Source: Trebonia sp050013875 (GTDB taxonomy: Bacteria > Actinomycetota > Actinomycetes > Streptosporangiales > Streptosporangiaceae). Taken from it: 64,000 nucleotides of DNA. Shown one piece after another: positions 8,069-16,400 of the stretch; position 1 is the first letter of the stretch; each line of letters begins with the position of its first letter. Position numbers and translations under genes: made by a program. The DNA is taken from positions 1-64,000 of the forward strand of contig JBEKEK010000038.1 of the NCBI GenBank assembly GCA_050013875.1. The letters run 5' to 3'. The notes under the pieces are model-generated. The model saw nothing but the letters and a program-made list of their open reading frames with translations. It was not told where the DNA came from and ran no database searches.

Positions 8069-9274
8069 TTGGCGCAGATTGTTCTCGATCAGGTGGACAA
8101 GGTCTACCAGAGCGGTGTGAAAGCGCTCGACGACCTGAACCTCGGGGTCGGGGAGGGCGAGTTCATGGTGCTCACCGGTCTGTCCGGGTGCGGGAAGTCA
8201 ACCGCGCTGCGGTCCATCGCCGGCCTTGAGGAGATCACCGGCGGCACCATCTCCATTGGCGAGCGGGTGGTCAACCACCTGCCGCCCAAAGACCGCGACA
8301 TCGCCATGGTCGGTCAGAATTTCGTGCTGTACCCGCGGATGACGGTGGAGGAGAACCTCGCGTTCGGCCTCAAGCTGCGCAATACACCGCGGGCCGAGAT
8401 CAAGCGGCGGGTCACCGAGGCCGCGCGGATGCTCGGACTTGAGCCGTATCTGTCGCGCCACCCGGCCGCCCTGTCGGGCGGGCAGCGGCAGCGGGTCGCG
8501 ATGGGCCGGGCGATCGTCCGCGAGCCGCAGGCGTTCCTGATGGACGAGCCGCTGTCCCACCTCGACGCGACGCTGCGCCTGTCGATGCGCGCGGCGCTTG
8601 GCCAGCTGCACGAGCGGCTTGGCATCACGACCGTGTACGTGACCCACGACCAGGTCGAGGCGATGACGCTCGGCGACCGGGTCTGCGTGATGCGAGACGG
8701 CCGGATCCAGCAGGCCGGCACGCCGCGCCAGGTGCTCGAGTCGCCCGCCAACCTGTTCGTCGCCCACTTCATCGGGTCGCCGGGGATGAATTTCGCGGAG
8801 GCCGCGCTCCACCTCGATGACGGGCCCTGCGTCACCTTCGCCGGGCGGCGGCTGCCGGTGCCGGCGGCGCTGCTCGACTCCCGGCCGGGTCTGGCCGGGT
8901 ACTTCGGGCGCAAGGTCATCGTGGGGATCCGCCCGACGGACTTCGAGGATGCCACCTGCGGGGATGCCGCCCGCGGTGATGCCTCTTGGGCCCGGTTCCC
9001 GGTGGCCGTCAGCAAGACCGAGAGTGTCGGCACTGGGATCCACGCGACCTTCCCGATCGACGCGCGGCCCGTCCGGCATGCCTCGATCGCCAGCACCGCC
9101 GGCTGGCCGGCTGGCGGCCGGTCACAGTGGACCGCGCGGGTGTCACCGGGGTCCGCCGCGCGCCCCGGGCAGCCGCTCGAGCTCGCGGTGGACACCAGCG
9201 CCCTGCACTTCTTCGACCCCGGCAGCGGCGAGACCATCGGCAGCGGGCGGCGTCAGCCGGCCAAAAGCGGCTGA
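8069..9274 (+). CDS. Sugar-type ABC transporter ATP-binding protein (MalK/UgpC-like), without partners
   Basis: A 401-aa ATPase of the CUT1 group: Walker A GLSGCGKST, signature LSGGQRQRVAMGRAI, Walker B AFLMDEPLSHLD, then a C-terminal regulatory (TOBE-like) region from about 240. The start is taken as TTG at 8069, preceded by TTGGAG, because MalK proteins begin (M)AQIVLDQV; an ATG nine codons upstream is less family-like. In many actinobacteria a single MsiK/MalK-type ATPase serves several sugar importers encoded elsewhere, and this lone gene with a DeoR neighbour fits that pattern. The C-terminal half is divergent. Confidence 0.85.
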   Translation: MAQIVLDQVDKVYQSGVKALDDLNLGVGEGEFMVLTGLSGCGKSTALRSIAGLEEITGGTISIGERVVNHLPPKDRDIAMVGQNFVLYPRMTVEENLAFGLKLRNTPRAEIKRRVTEAARMLGLEPYLSRHPAALSGGQRQRVAMGRAIVREPQAFLMDEPLSHLDATLRLSMRAALGQLHERLGITTVYVTHDQVEAMTLGDRVCVMRDGRIQQAGTPRQVLESPANLFVAHFIGSPGMNFAEAALHLDDGPCVTFAGRRLPVPAALLDSRPGLAGYFGRKVIVGIRPTDFEDATCGDAARGDASWARFPVAVSKTESVGTGIHATFPIDARPVRHASIASTAGWPAGGRSQWTARVSPGSAARPGQPLELAVDTSALHFFDPGSGETIGSGRRQPAKSG

Positions 9275-9465
9275 CCGCCCGCTGCGGTCATGGATGCCTC
9301 CTGTGCACCGCGGTTCCCGTGTCCTGCGCACCACTGTCGCGCACATGAGCAGGCCCCGCCTGCGGGCTGGCCCCGAGGGCGGGGCGGGGCTGGCCCCGAT
9401 CCGGCCGGCGTGCGCGCCGTGGTCTTGTGGCACCAAGAGGCGCACAAAGTCATCTGGAGGTCAAG

Positions 9466-9963
9466 ATGCGCAAACCAGCCCGAGCGGCAGCGATCATCGG
9501 AGCAGGCGCGGCGCTCGTAGCGTGCGGAACGGCCGGCGCGGCCGCCGCCGCCGCACCCAGTAGAGCCGCCGTAACCAAGACCGTCACCACCAAGACGGTC
9601 AGGTACTACGCGTTCGATATCAACAACGGCGGCAACGACCCGGGGCTGGTACCCGTGCCGGGAACGTCCCCAGGCAAGTTCGCGCAGGGCGACGAGCTGC
9701 TGATTAACGATCAGGTCACCAGCACGCACCTGGTCAAGGGCGGTTACCCGATCGTCGGGTTCGACTCCGGCACCTGCGTGCTCACCCGGATCCCGGAGAA
9801 GTACGCGGAGCAGACTATCGCGGACTGCGTCGTCTCCGTGGACGTCAAGGGCGGCAGCCTGACCGTCCAGGGTGCCCTCCACTTCAAGTCACAGCAGCCG
9901 CAATCGGCACCGGCGAACGCTCGGCGAGCGCCTCGACCGCCCCGGCCAGGCCGGTCTGGGTGA
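9466..9963 (+). CDS. Secreted allene-oxide-cyclase-barrel-like protein, 3' end probably lost
   Basis: A 165-aa protein with a signal peptide (first ~28 residues) and then a small beta-barrel-type sequence (RYYAFDINNGG, GTCVLTRIPEKYAEQT, DCVVSVDVKGGSLTVQGALHF) typical of secreted AOC-barrel/dirigent-like proteins of actinomycetes. Those proteins normally continue well past this last strand. Here, after GALHF (about residue 140), the frame enters a basic, Pro-rich tail (RRAPRPPRPGRSG) that is antisense to the kinase gene at 9884. The natural 3' half is probably gone. A strong ribosome site (GGAGG, 9456-9460) precedes the ATG. Confidence 0.6.
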   Translation: MRKPARAAAIIGAGAALVACGTAGAAAAAAPSRAAVTKTVTTKTVRYYAFDINNGGNDPGLVPVPGTSPGKFAQGDELLINDQVTSTHLVKGGYPIVGFDSGTCVLTRIPEKYAEQTIADCVVSVDVKGGSLTVQGALHFKSQQPQSAPANARRAPRPPRPGRSG

Positions 9964-11281
9964 GGACAGCGGGGTGGATGCCGCGGGCCAGCTCACGCAG
10001 CTCGGCGATGGCTTCCCTCGCCTCCTTGCTGGCTGACGCGAGCAGGGAGCCCAGCGCCGGATCGGCCCCGGCCGCCCGATCGCGGGCCATGGCCAGAGCC
10101 AGCGAGAGCGTGACAAGACGCTGCTGGGCGCCGTCGTGCAGGTCGCGCTCGAGGCGGCGCCGCTCGGCGTCGCCGGCCTCGACGATGCGCGCCCGGGAGG
10201 CGCGGACCTGCTCAAGCTGGGCCTGCACCTCGGCCTGCAGGCGGGCATGCTCCAAGGCCAGGCTCGCGGCCGACGCGGTCAGCCGGACCAGCTGCGGCTC
10301 GTGCTCAAGCACCTGGTGGTGGATCAGCACGGCCTCCCCGGTTTCGGTCAGCGGCGTGACCGCCCGGCCGGGCGCCAGGTCAGCCAGGTCGACGTGCTGT
10401 CCCCCGGTGTCGGCATAGCCCTGCCCGGCTGGTAGCCGGAAGGCCAGCTGCAGCGTCGAGTCCCCGATGGCGTGGGCCAGCGCATCCCGCAGCTGGCCGG
10501 GTGAGGATCCCGGCTCCAGGTCCACGATGGCGGTGCCCACCGCGCCGCGCGCCGACCGCGCCAGCAGCGTGCTCACGATAAACACGGCCGGACCGGCCAG
10601 CAAGATCAGCGGGGCGATGTCCCACAGCGCGAAGTTAGTCGACCAGAAGTTGAGGTTGGCCGCCAGGCTCTGCGTGACGGACCATGCTATGACGGCGAAG
10701 CTGATCCACAGCAGCGGTGTCATCGCCCGCCGGGACCAGCCACGGGCCGTCTGCCAGTGCCGGATGATCAGTGTCAGCACGGTGCCGGTGATCAGTATGG
10801 AAACAATCAGTGACCACGCGCCGAAGGCGTTGTCGATCGAGCTGGAGCTGTGGACAAGCAGCAGGTTGGCCGGACAGCCGGGACCGCAGCCGGCGGCACT
10901 CGGATTCCAGAAGAGCATGGAGACGAGATTTTGGCCCATGTCCCAGGCGTAGACGGCAACGACGACCCAGAGCTCGAACCGGGACCGCAACCGCCCGGTG
11001 GGCCACGCCAGCCCCAGGTGCGCCAGCGCCGCCGGGTAGACCCAAGCGATCGCGTTGCCGAGCGTGAACGGCAGCGCGTATGGCAGGTAGCCCACGTTGG
11101 GCGCCAGCCACAGATAGCCGACGATCGAGAACAGCAGCCCGAGGCTGTTGGCCGCCTCGGCCGCCTCCGCCCCGGTAGCGGCCTCCGCGACGGTAAAGCC
11201 GGCGGCCTCGAGCATGGCCCGGGCAAATGCCCGGAAGCCGTCATGATCGTCGACTATCAGAATCGCCGCGGACTGCTCCAC
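9884..11281 (-). pseudogene. Sensor histidine kinase remnant: receiver-domain start fused to a membrane kinase lacking its ATPase domain
   Basis: A 465-aa frame of three mismatched parts. Residues 1-44 are the start of a response-regulator receiver domain (AAILIVDDHDGFRAFARAML), ending before the phospho-acceptor Asp. Residues about 45-250 are a multi-helix membrane sensor. Residues 365-465 hold a HisKA_3 dimerisation domain with phospho-acceptor H382 (ERDLHDGAQQRL). The sequence stops after AERSPVPIAAAVT, exactly where such kinases enter the HATPase domain, which is absent. It cannot autophosphorylate as it stands. Two deletions would explain it: one joining a regulator gene to a kinase gene, one removing the 3' end. 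Confidence 0.7.
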
Positions 11282-11355
11282 CGCCTCAGTGTGGCACCGC
11301 GACGGGCCATTGACATCAGGGTTGGCCCCGACCTCAATGGCCTTGCGCTGGCGGC

Positions 11356-12276
11356 CTAGAAGCGGCTGACCACCTGCTCGCCGAGCAACTCGATGTGGGC
11401 GACGTCGCTTGGCCCGTAGACGTGCAGGTACACGGTGTCCGCGCCCTGGCCGGCCAGGTCCTCGATCACCCGGATGAGGTCGTCGGCGTACCCGGTGACG
11501 CCGGCCGCGAGCAGCCGCGCGCCCGGCTCGCCGAGTGCTTCCTTCCGCCGCTCCAGGTCCGCCGGGCTTGCCCCGATGCAGGTCGGCACGGTCGCCGACA
11601 AGCGGACCGTGGCCGGGTCACGGCCGACGACGCCCTCGCAGATCCGCCTGAAGTTGGCGTACCGCTCGCGGAGGTCAAGGCCGAGCGCACCATTGAATTC
11701 ATCGGCGTACTTCGCGGCGAGGGTTGGCGTCCGCTTCGCGCCCGCGCCGCCGATGATGATCTTCGGCCGCGCGACCGCCCTCGGGATCGAGGCGCAATCG
11801 GTGAGCTGGTAGTGCTTGCCGTCGAAGCTGAACCGCTCCCCCGGCTTGGTGTCCCAGAGGCCGGTGAGGATGGCGAGCTGCTCCTCGAGCCGGTCGAACC
11901 GCTCGCCAAGCGACGGGAACGGGATGCCGAAGTACTGGTGTTCCCGCTCGTACCAGGCGGCGCCGATGCCGAGTTCGGCCCGGCCGCCGCTCATCTGCGA
12001 CACCGTCGCCACCTCAACCGCGAGTTGCCCGGGCAACCGGAACGTCGAGGCGTTCACCAGCGTGCCCAGGCGCACCGAACTGGTCTGCACGGCGAGCCCG
12101 GCGAGCGTCGTCCACGAGTCGGTCGGCTGGTACGTCGTGTCGTCGGGGTCGATGCCGAGATAGTGATCAGAGCGGAAGAAGGCATCGAAGCCGCCATCCT
12201 CGGCCGCCTGGGCGAGGGACAGGATCTGCTGATACGTCGCACCATGGTGCGGTTCGAGCAGGATCCGCAGCCGCAT
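11356..12276 (-). CDS. LLM-class F420-dependent oxidoreductase
   Basis: A 306-aa luciferase-like TIM-barrel protein (MRLRILLEPHHGATYQQILSL, FFRSDHYLGID, LGTLVNASTFRLPGQLA, ELGIGAAWYEREH), the group that uses cofactor F420 in actinobacteria. It probably reduces or oxidises a small organic substrate in the cytosol. The start is the ATG at 12276, preceded by GAAAGGAAGAGCGG; the frame extends eight codons further upstream but lacks a ribosome site. It sits downstream of the peptide-type importer on the same strand, 76 bp away. Confidence 0.85.
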   Translation of the reverse strand: MRLRILLEPHHGATYQQILSLAQAAEDGGFDAFFRSDHYLGIDPDDTTYQPTDSWTTLAGLAVQTSSVRLGTLVNASTFRLPGQLAVEVATVSQMSGGRAELGIGAAWYEREHQYFGIPFPSLGERFDRLEEQLAILTGLWDTKPGERFSFDGKHYQLTDCASIPRAVARPKIIIGGAGAKRTPTLAAKYADEFNGALGLDLRERYANFRRICEGVVGRDPATVRLSATVPTCIGASPADLERRKEALGEPGARLLAAGVTGYADDLIRVIEDLAGQGADTVYLHVYGPSDVAHIELLGEQVVSRF

Positions 12277-12352
12277 CCGCTCTTCCTTTCTGTCGGACAC
12301 CAGAAGATCAAATTCAGCGGGAGGAACGGTCGGTGACTCCGCCTTGCCGCGC

Positions 12353-13444
12353 TCAGCCCTTGACCTTGGCCGTGGCTGGCAGGGTCGGGGCCATGCCCTG
12401 CCCGGGCATCGCCGCCGTGTCGGCCGGGGCGGACTCTGATAGCGGGAAGTGGCAGGCCACCAGGTGACCAGGGGACAGCTCCCGCGGCTCGGGCACCTGC
12501 TCAGCGCAGAGGCCGGTGGCGCGCGGGCAGCGGGTGCGGAACCGGCAACCGGACGGCGGGTTGATCGGCGAGGGCGGCTCGCCCGTGATCGTCCTCGCGG
12601 CCCGGGCCGCGCCCGGCTCGGTGGATGGGATCGAGTCGATCAGTGCCTTCGTGTACGGGTGCAGCGGCTGTTTGTAGACCGACTCGCCCGGCCCGACCTC
12701 ACAGAATTTGCCCAGGTACATCACCCCCACCCGGTCGCTGACCTGCTTGACGAGGGCCAGGTCGTGCGCGATGAACAGGTAGGACAGCGACAGCTCGCGG
12801 CGGAGCTTCTCGAACAGGTTGAGCACCTGCGCCTGGATCAGCACGTCAAGCGAGGAGACCGCCTCGTCGCAGATCAGCAGGTCCGGCTCGAGCGCGACGG
12901 CGCGGGCGATCGCCACCCGCTGCGCCTGCCCGCCCGACAGCTCGCGCGGGTGCCTCTTGCCGTACCGCGCCGGGTCAAGGCCGACCAGGTCGAGCAGCTC
13001 GTCGACCCGCTTGCGGCGGGCCTCCTTGTGGCCGGCGTGGTAGGCGACGAGGGGCTCCTCGATGATCGACCGGACCTGCCACTTGGGGTCAAGCGACCCG
13101 AACGGGTCCTGGAACACGAACTGCATGTACCGCCGCTCGGTGAGCAAGTGCCTGCCGCGCAGCTTGGTCAGCTCGGTGCCGCGGAACGTGACGGACCCGG
13201 ACTTGGGCCTGGGGGCCTGCAGTACCGCGCGGGCGAGGGTTGACTTGCCCGACCCGGTCTCGCCGACGATGCCGAGCGTCTCACCGGACATGATGTCGAA
13301 CGAGACCCCGGAGACCGCCTGCACGACGCCGCCCTTGGTGCCGCCGGCCTGCCGGACGACGAACTCCTGGACGACGTCGCGCACGGAAAGCAGCGGCCGC
13401 TTCTCCGGTGTCTGCGCGGCGGCGGTCTCTGCGGCGGCGGTCAT
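12353..13444 (-). CDS. Oligopeptide/dipeptide ABC transporter ATP-binding protein (OppF/DppF type)
   Basis: A 363-aa ATPase: Walker A GETGSGKST, signature LSGGQAQRVAIARAVA, Walker B LLICDEAVSSLD, and the C-terminal Opp/Dpp extension with its Cys-containing cluster region (GCRFRTRCPRATGLCAEQVPE). With the neighbouring OppD-type ATPase it powers the importer. The ATG overlaps the stop of that gene (ATGA). Fifth gene of the operon. Confidence 0.93.
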   Translation of the reverse strand: MTAAAETAAAQTPEKRPLLSVRDVVQEFVVRQAGGTKGGVVQAVSGVSFDIMSGETLGIVGETGSGKSTLARAVLQAPRPKSGSVTFRGTELTKLRGRHLLTERRYMQFVFQDPFGSLDPKWQVRSIIEEPLVAYHAGHKEARRKRVDELLDLVGLDPARYGKRHPRELSGGQAQRVAIARAVALEPDLLICDEAVSSLDVLIQAQVLNLFEKLRRELSLSYLFIAHDLALVKQVSDRVGVMYLGKFCEVGPGESVYKQPLHPYTKALIDSIPSTEPGAARAARTITGEPPSPINPPSGCRFRTRCPRATGLCAEQVPEPRELSPGHLVACHFPLSESAPADTAAMPGQGMAPTLPATAKVKG

Positions 13445-14463
13445 GGGGTAGCTCCGTTCTCACAGGGGTGCCAGCAGGCCCACCGGTGGCCCGGGGCGTG
13501 CTCCGTCAGGGCGGGGGCCTTGGCGAGGCAGTCGTCGGCGGCGGACGCGCAGCGCGGGGCGAACGAGCAGCCGGGCGGCAGTGCGGTCGGGTCGGGCGGA
13601 CGCCCGCTGACCACGGGCAGCTGGGTGTGCGCGGCCCGCTCGATGTGCGGGATCGCGTCGAGCAGCGCCCTGGTGTACCGCATCTTGACCGAACCGCCGG
13701 CCCCGAACAGCCGCTTGGCCTGCGCCTGCTCCACGATCTTGCCCGCGTACATGACGATCACCTCGTCCGCGTACGACGCGGCAAGTCCCAGGTCGTGGCT
13801 GATCAGTATCAGCGCCATGCCCAGCTCGGCCTGCAGCTCAAGCAGCAGCTCCATGATCTGCGCCTGGGTGGTCACGTCGAGCGCGGTGGTGGCCTCGTCG
13901 GCGATCAGCAGCTTGGGCCGGCAGGCGAGCGAGATCGCGATCATGACACGCTGGCGCATGCCACCGGACAGCTGGTGCGGGTACTCGTGGAACCGCCGCT
14001 CAGGGGCCGGGATGCGCACCAGGCGGAGCAGTTCGACCGCCTGCGTGTGCGCCTCGCCCCGGCCGACTTTGCGGTGCGTCCTGATCGCCTCGGTGATCTG
14101 CCTGCCGATCCGCATCGTCGGGTTGAGCGACCTAGCCGGATCCTGGAACACCATGGCCACGTCCTGGCCGCGGTGCTTGCGAAGCTGGGCGTCGGTCAGC
14201 CCGATCAGCTCGCTGCCGCGCAGCCGCGCGGAGCCGCTGATGGCCGTGTTGAATGGCAGCAGCCCCATGATCGCGCGGCAGCCGACCGTCTTGCCGGAAC
14301 CGGACTCGCCGATGATCGCCAGGGTCCTGCCCGGCTCGACCGTGTAGCTGACGCCGTCGACGGCGCGCACCTCCCGGCCGCCGACGGCGAATGCCACCCG
14401 CAGGTCCTCGACCTCGAGCAGTGCCCCATTCGCCGCAACGCTGCTCATTTGAACACTGCTCAT
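13441..14463 (-). CDS. Oligopeptide/dipeptide ABC transporter ATP-binding protein (OppD/DppD type)
   Basis: A 340-aa ATPase: Walker A GESGSGKTV, signature LSGGMRQRVMIAISLA, Walker B LLIADEATTALD, and the C-terminal PGCSFAPRCASAADDC segment of Opp/Dpp ATPases. The start is taken at 14463, where ATGA overlaps the stop of the upstream permease; an alternative ATG lies five codons further on. It overlaps the next ATPase gene by 4 bp. Confidence 0.93.
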   Translation of the reverse strand: MSSVQMSSVAANGALLEVEDLRVAFAVGGREVRAVDGVSYTVEPGRTLAIIGESGSGKTVGCRAIMGLLPFNTAISGSARLRGSELIGLTDAQLRKHRGQDVAMVFQDPARSLNPTMRIGRQITEAIRTHRKVGRGEAHTQAVELLRLVRIPAPERRFHEYPHQLSGGMRQRVMIAISLACRPKLLIADEATTALDVTTQAQIMELLLELQAELGMALILISHDLGLAASYADEVIVMYAGKIVEQAQAKRLFGAGGSVKMRYTRALLDAIPHIERAAHTQLPVVSGRPPDPTALPPGCSFAPRCASAADDCLAKAPALTEHAPGHRWACWHPCENGATP

Positions 14464-15359
14464 TGGACTCCCCACCGCTCGCGCAGCGCGTCGCCGAGGG
14501 TATTCAGCGCCACCACGGTGACCAGCAGGGCGATCGACGGGATGAGCACGTACTCCGGCTGGGCGGTCAGCACCTGCTGGCCGTTCGAGATCATGTTGCC
14601 CCAGCTCGCCTCGGGCGCCGGGATGCCGTAGCCGAGGAAGTCAAGCGCACCCTCCAGGATGATGACGACGCCGATGCCGAGCAGGCTGAACGTCACGATG
14701 CCGGGCATGATGTTCGGCAGGATATGGCGTGCGATCACCCGCCAGGCGCGGGTGCCGGACAGCTTGGCGGCGGTCATGTACGGCAGCCCCCGTATCGTCA
14801 GCGTGGCGCCGCGCGCGATCCGCCCGACCGCCGGGATGCCGAACACCGACAGTGCCAGGATCACGTGGAACTCGCTCGGCCCGAGCCCCTCGGCGATGAC
14901 CAGCGCGAGCACCAGGGCGGGGAACGCGATCAGGATGTCGAGCACCCGCGAGAGCACCGCGTCCACCCAGCCGCCGAAGTAGCCGGCGACGACCCCGATC
15001 GTGCCGCCGATCGCGATACCGATGACGGTGACGGCCGCGCCGATCTCGAACGCCACCTGGCCGCCGTACACGAGCTGGGAGAAGATGTCGACGCCCTGCA
15101 CGTTGGTGCCGAGCCAGTGCCCGGGCGAGAACGGCGCCTCGTTGTTGTAGATGATGTCCCCGTTGGTGGACGAGGGCAGCGTGACGACCAGCGGCAGCAG
15201 GAAGCAGATGGCGAGGAGCACAATCAGGACCCCGGCGGGCACCCAGAGCCGGAGCCCGCGGCCGAGCCGCTGCGTTCGCAGCCGGCGGGCATTGAGCAGG
15301 GAAGGCGACAGCGGCGGGGCGGGGGTCGCCAGCGTCGCGTTAGGAGTTGGAGCTGCCAT
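14460..15359 (-). CDS. Oligopeptide/dipeptide ABC transporter permease (OppC/DppC type)
   Basis: A 299-aa inner-membrane protein with an N-terminal helix (WVPAGVLIVLLAICFLLPLVV), an extracytoplasmic loop with HWLGTNVQGVDIFSQLVYGG typical of OppC, and the EAA motif region (SGTRAWRVIARHILPN). It overlaps the OppB-type gene by 20 bp and the OppD-type gene by 4 bp. Confidence 0.93.
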   Translation of the reverse strand: MAAPTPNATLATPAPPLSPSLLNARRLRTQRLGRGLRLWVPAGVLIVLLAICFLLPLVVTLPSSTNGDIIYNNEAPFSPGHWLGTNVQGVDIFSQLVYGGQVAFEIGAAVTVIGIAIGGTIGVVAGYFGGWVDAVLSRVLDILIAFPALVLALVIAEGLGPSEFHVILALSVFGIPAVGRIARGATLTIRGLPYMTAAKLSGTRAWRVIARHILPNIMPGIVTFSLLGIGVVIILEGALDFLGYGIPAPEASWGNMISNGQQVLTAQPEYVLIPSIALLVTVVALNTLGDALRERWGVQ

Positions 15360-16368
15360 ACCGGATCCTTGGGTCGAGTACCGCGTACGCCAGGTCGGCG
15401 AGGAGGTTGCCGAGCACGGTCACCAGCGCGAAGACCAGCGTGATTCCCTGGACCAGGGGCGCGTCGTGATTGGCAATGCCGGTCAGCAGGTCGTTGCCGA
15501 TGCCCTGCACCTGGAAGATCGTCTCGATGATGGCGGCCGCGCCGACCAGTCCGCCCAGGTTCAGCCCGATGACGGTGATGAGGTTGAACATGGAATTCCG
15601 CAGCGCGTGCCTGGTGAGGACCCGCCAGGGCGCGACGCCCTTGGCCTTGGCGGTGACGATGTAGTCCTCGCGCTGCATCTGCTCGACCAGATCGGCCCGC
15701 AGCAGCCGGGTATAGATCGCGAACAGCCCGAACCCGATCGCGCAGGCGGGCAGCGTCAGATTCTTCACGAACGAGCCGGGGCCGGTAACGGGGCCGGACA
15801 GGACCGGGAACCAGTTCAGCTTGACCGCGAAGACGATGATGAGCAGGAACGCGAACACGTAGGGGGCGGTGGACAGCCCGAGCATGCTGACCGCGAGGCT
15901 GAGCCGGTCCATGATGCCGTTTGGCCTGTGCGCCGCGAGCGTCGCCACGATGATCGCGAGCAGCACCGAGACCACCAGCGCGTAGAGCAGCAGCCCCAGG
16001 GTGGTCGGCACGTGGATGGCCAGTTCATGGTTGACGCTCGAGCCTTCGACGGTCGTGCCGAGGTTCCCGTGCAGCACGTTGTCAAGCCAGTGCCAGTACC
16101 GCTGCCAGAACGGCTGGTCAAGGCCGAGTGAGTGGTTGAGCGCGGCCACCGCTGACGGGCTCGCGTGCAGCCCGAGTATCGCCTGGGCGGTGTCGTTGGG
16201 CAGCGCGCTCAGCAGCGCGAACGTCACGAAGGTGACGCCGATGAGCACCGGGATGGCGGCCAGCAACCGCCGGCCCACGATCCGGAGTGCGGGCGAGCCG
16301 GTGATCCGGCGCGCGCGGTCGCGCGCGCCGGAATCACCCTGGAACTGGATTCGCGGGGCCAGAACCAC
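15340..16368 (-). CDS. Oligopeptide/dipeptide ABC transporter permease (OppB/DppB type)
   Basis: A 342-aa inner-membrane protein with the OppB start (RIVGRRLLAAIPVLIGVTFV), DQPFWQRYWHWLDNVLHGNLG in the first loop, and the permease motif YIVTAKAKGVAPWRVLTRHA. The start is GTG at 16366-16368, with AGGAGG 11 bases upstream. It follows the binding-protein gene by 32 bp. Confidence 0.92.
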   Translation of the reverse strand: MVLAPRIQFQGDSGARDRARRITGSPALRIVGRRLLAAIPVLIGVTFVTFALLSALPNDTAQAILGLHASPSAVAALNHSLGLDQPFWQRYWHWLDNVLHGNLGTTVEGSSVNHELAIHVPTTLGLLLYALVVSVLLAIIVATLAAHRPNGIMDRLSLAVSMLGLSTAPYVFAFLLIIVFAVKLNWFPVLSGPVTGPGSFVKNLTLPACAIGFGLFAIYTRLLRADLVEQMQREDYIVTAKAKGVAPWRVLTRHALRNSMFNLITVIGLNLGGLVGAAAIIETIFQVQGIGNDLLTGIANHDAPLVQGITLVFALVTVLGNLLADLAYAVLDPRIRYGSSNS

Positions 16369-16400
16369 GATTCTTATGTCCTCCTGTTAAGCATCCGCCG

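Noticed and set aside
9290..9465. Small gene between the MalK-type ATPase and the AOC-barrel gene
   Set aside because: The frames there have no ribosome site or recognisable sequence; the stretch is GC-rich spacer with short inverted repeats.
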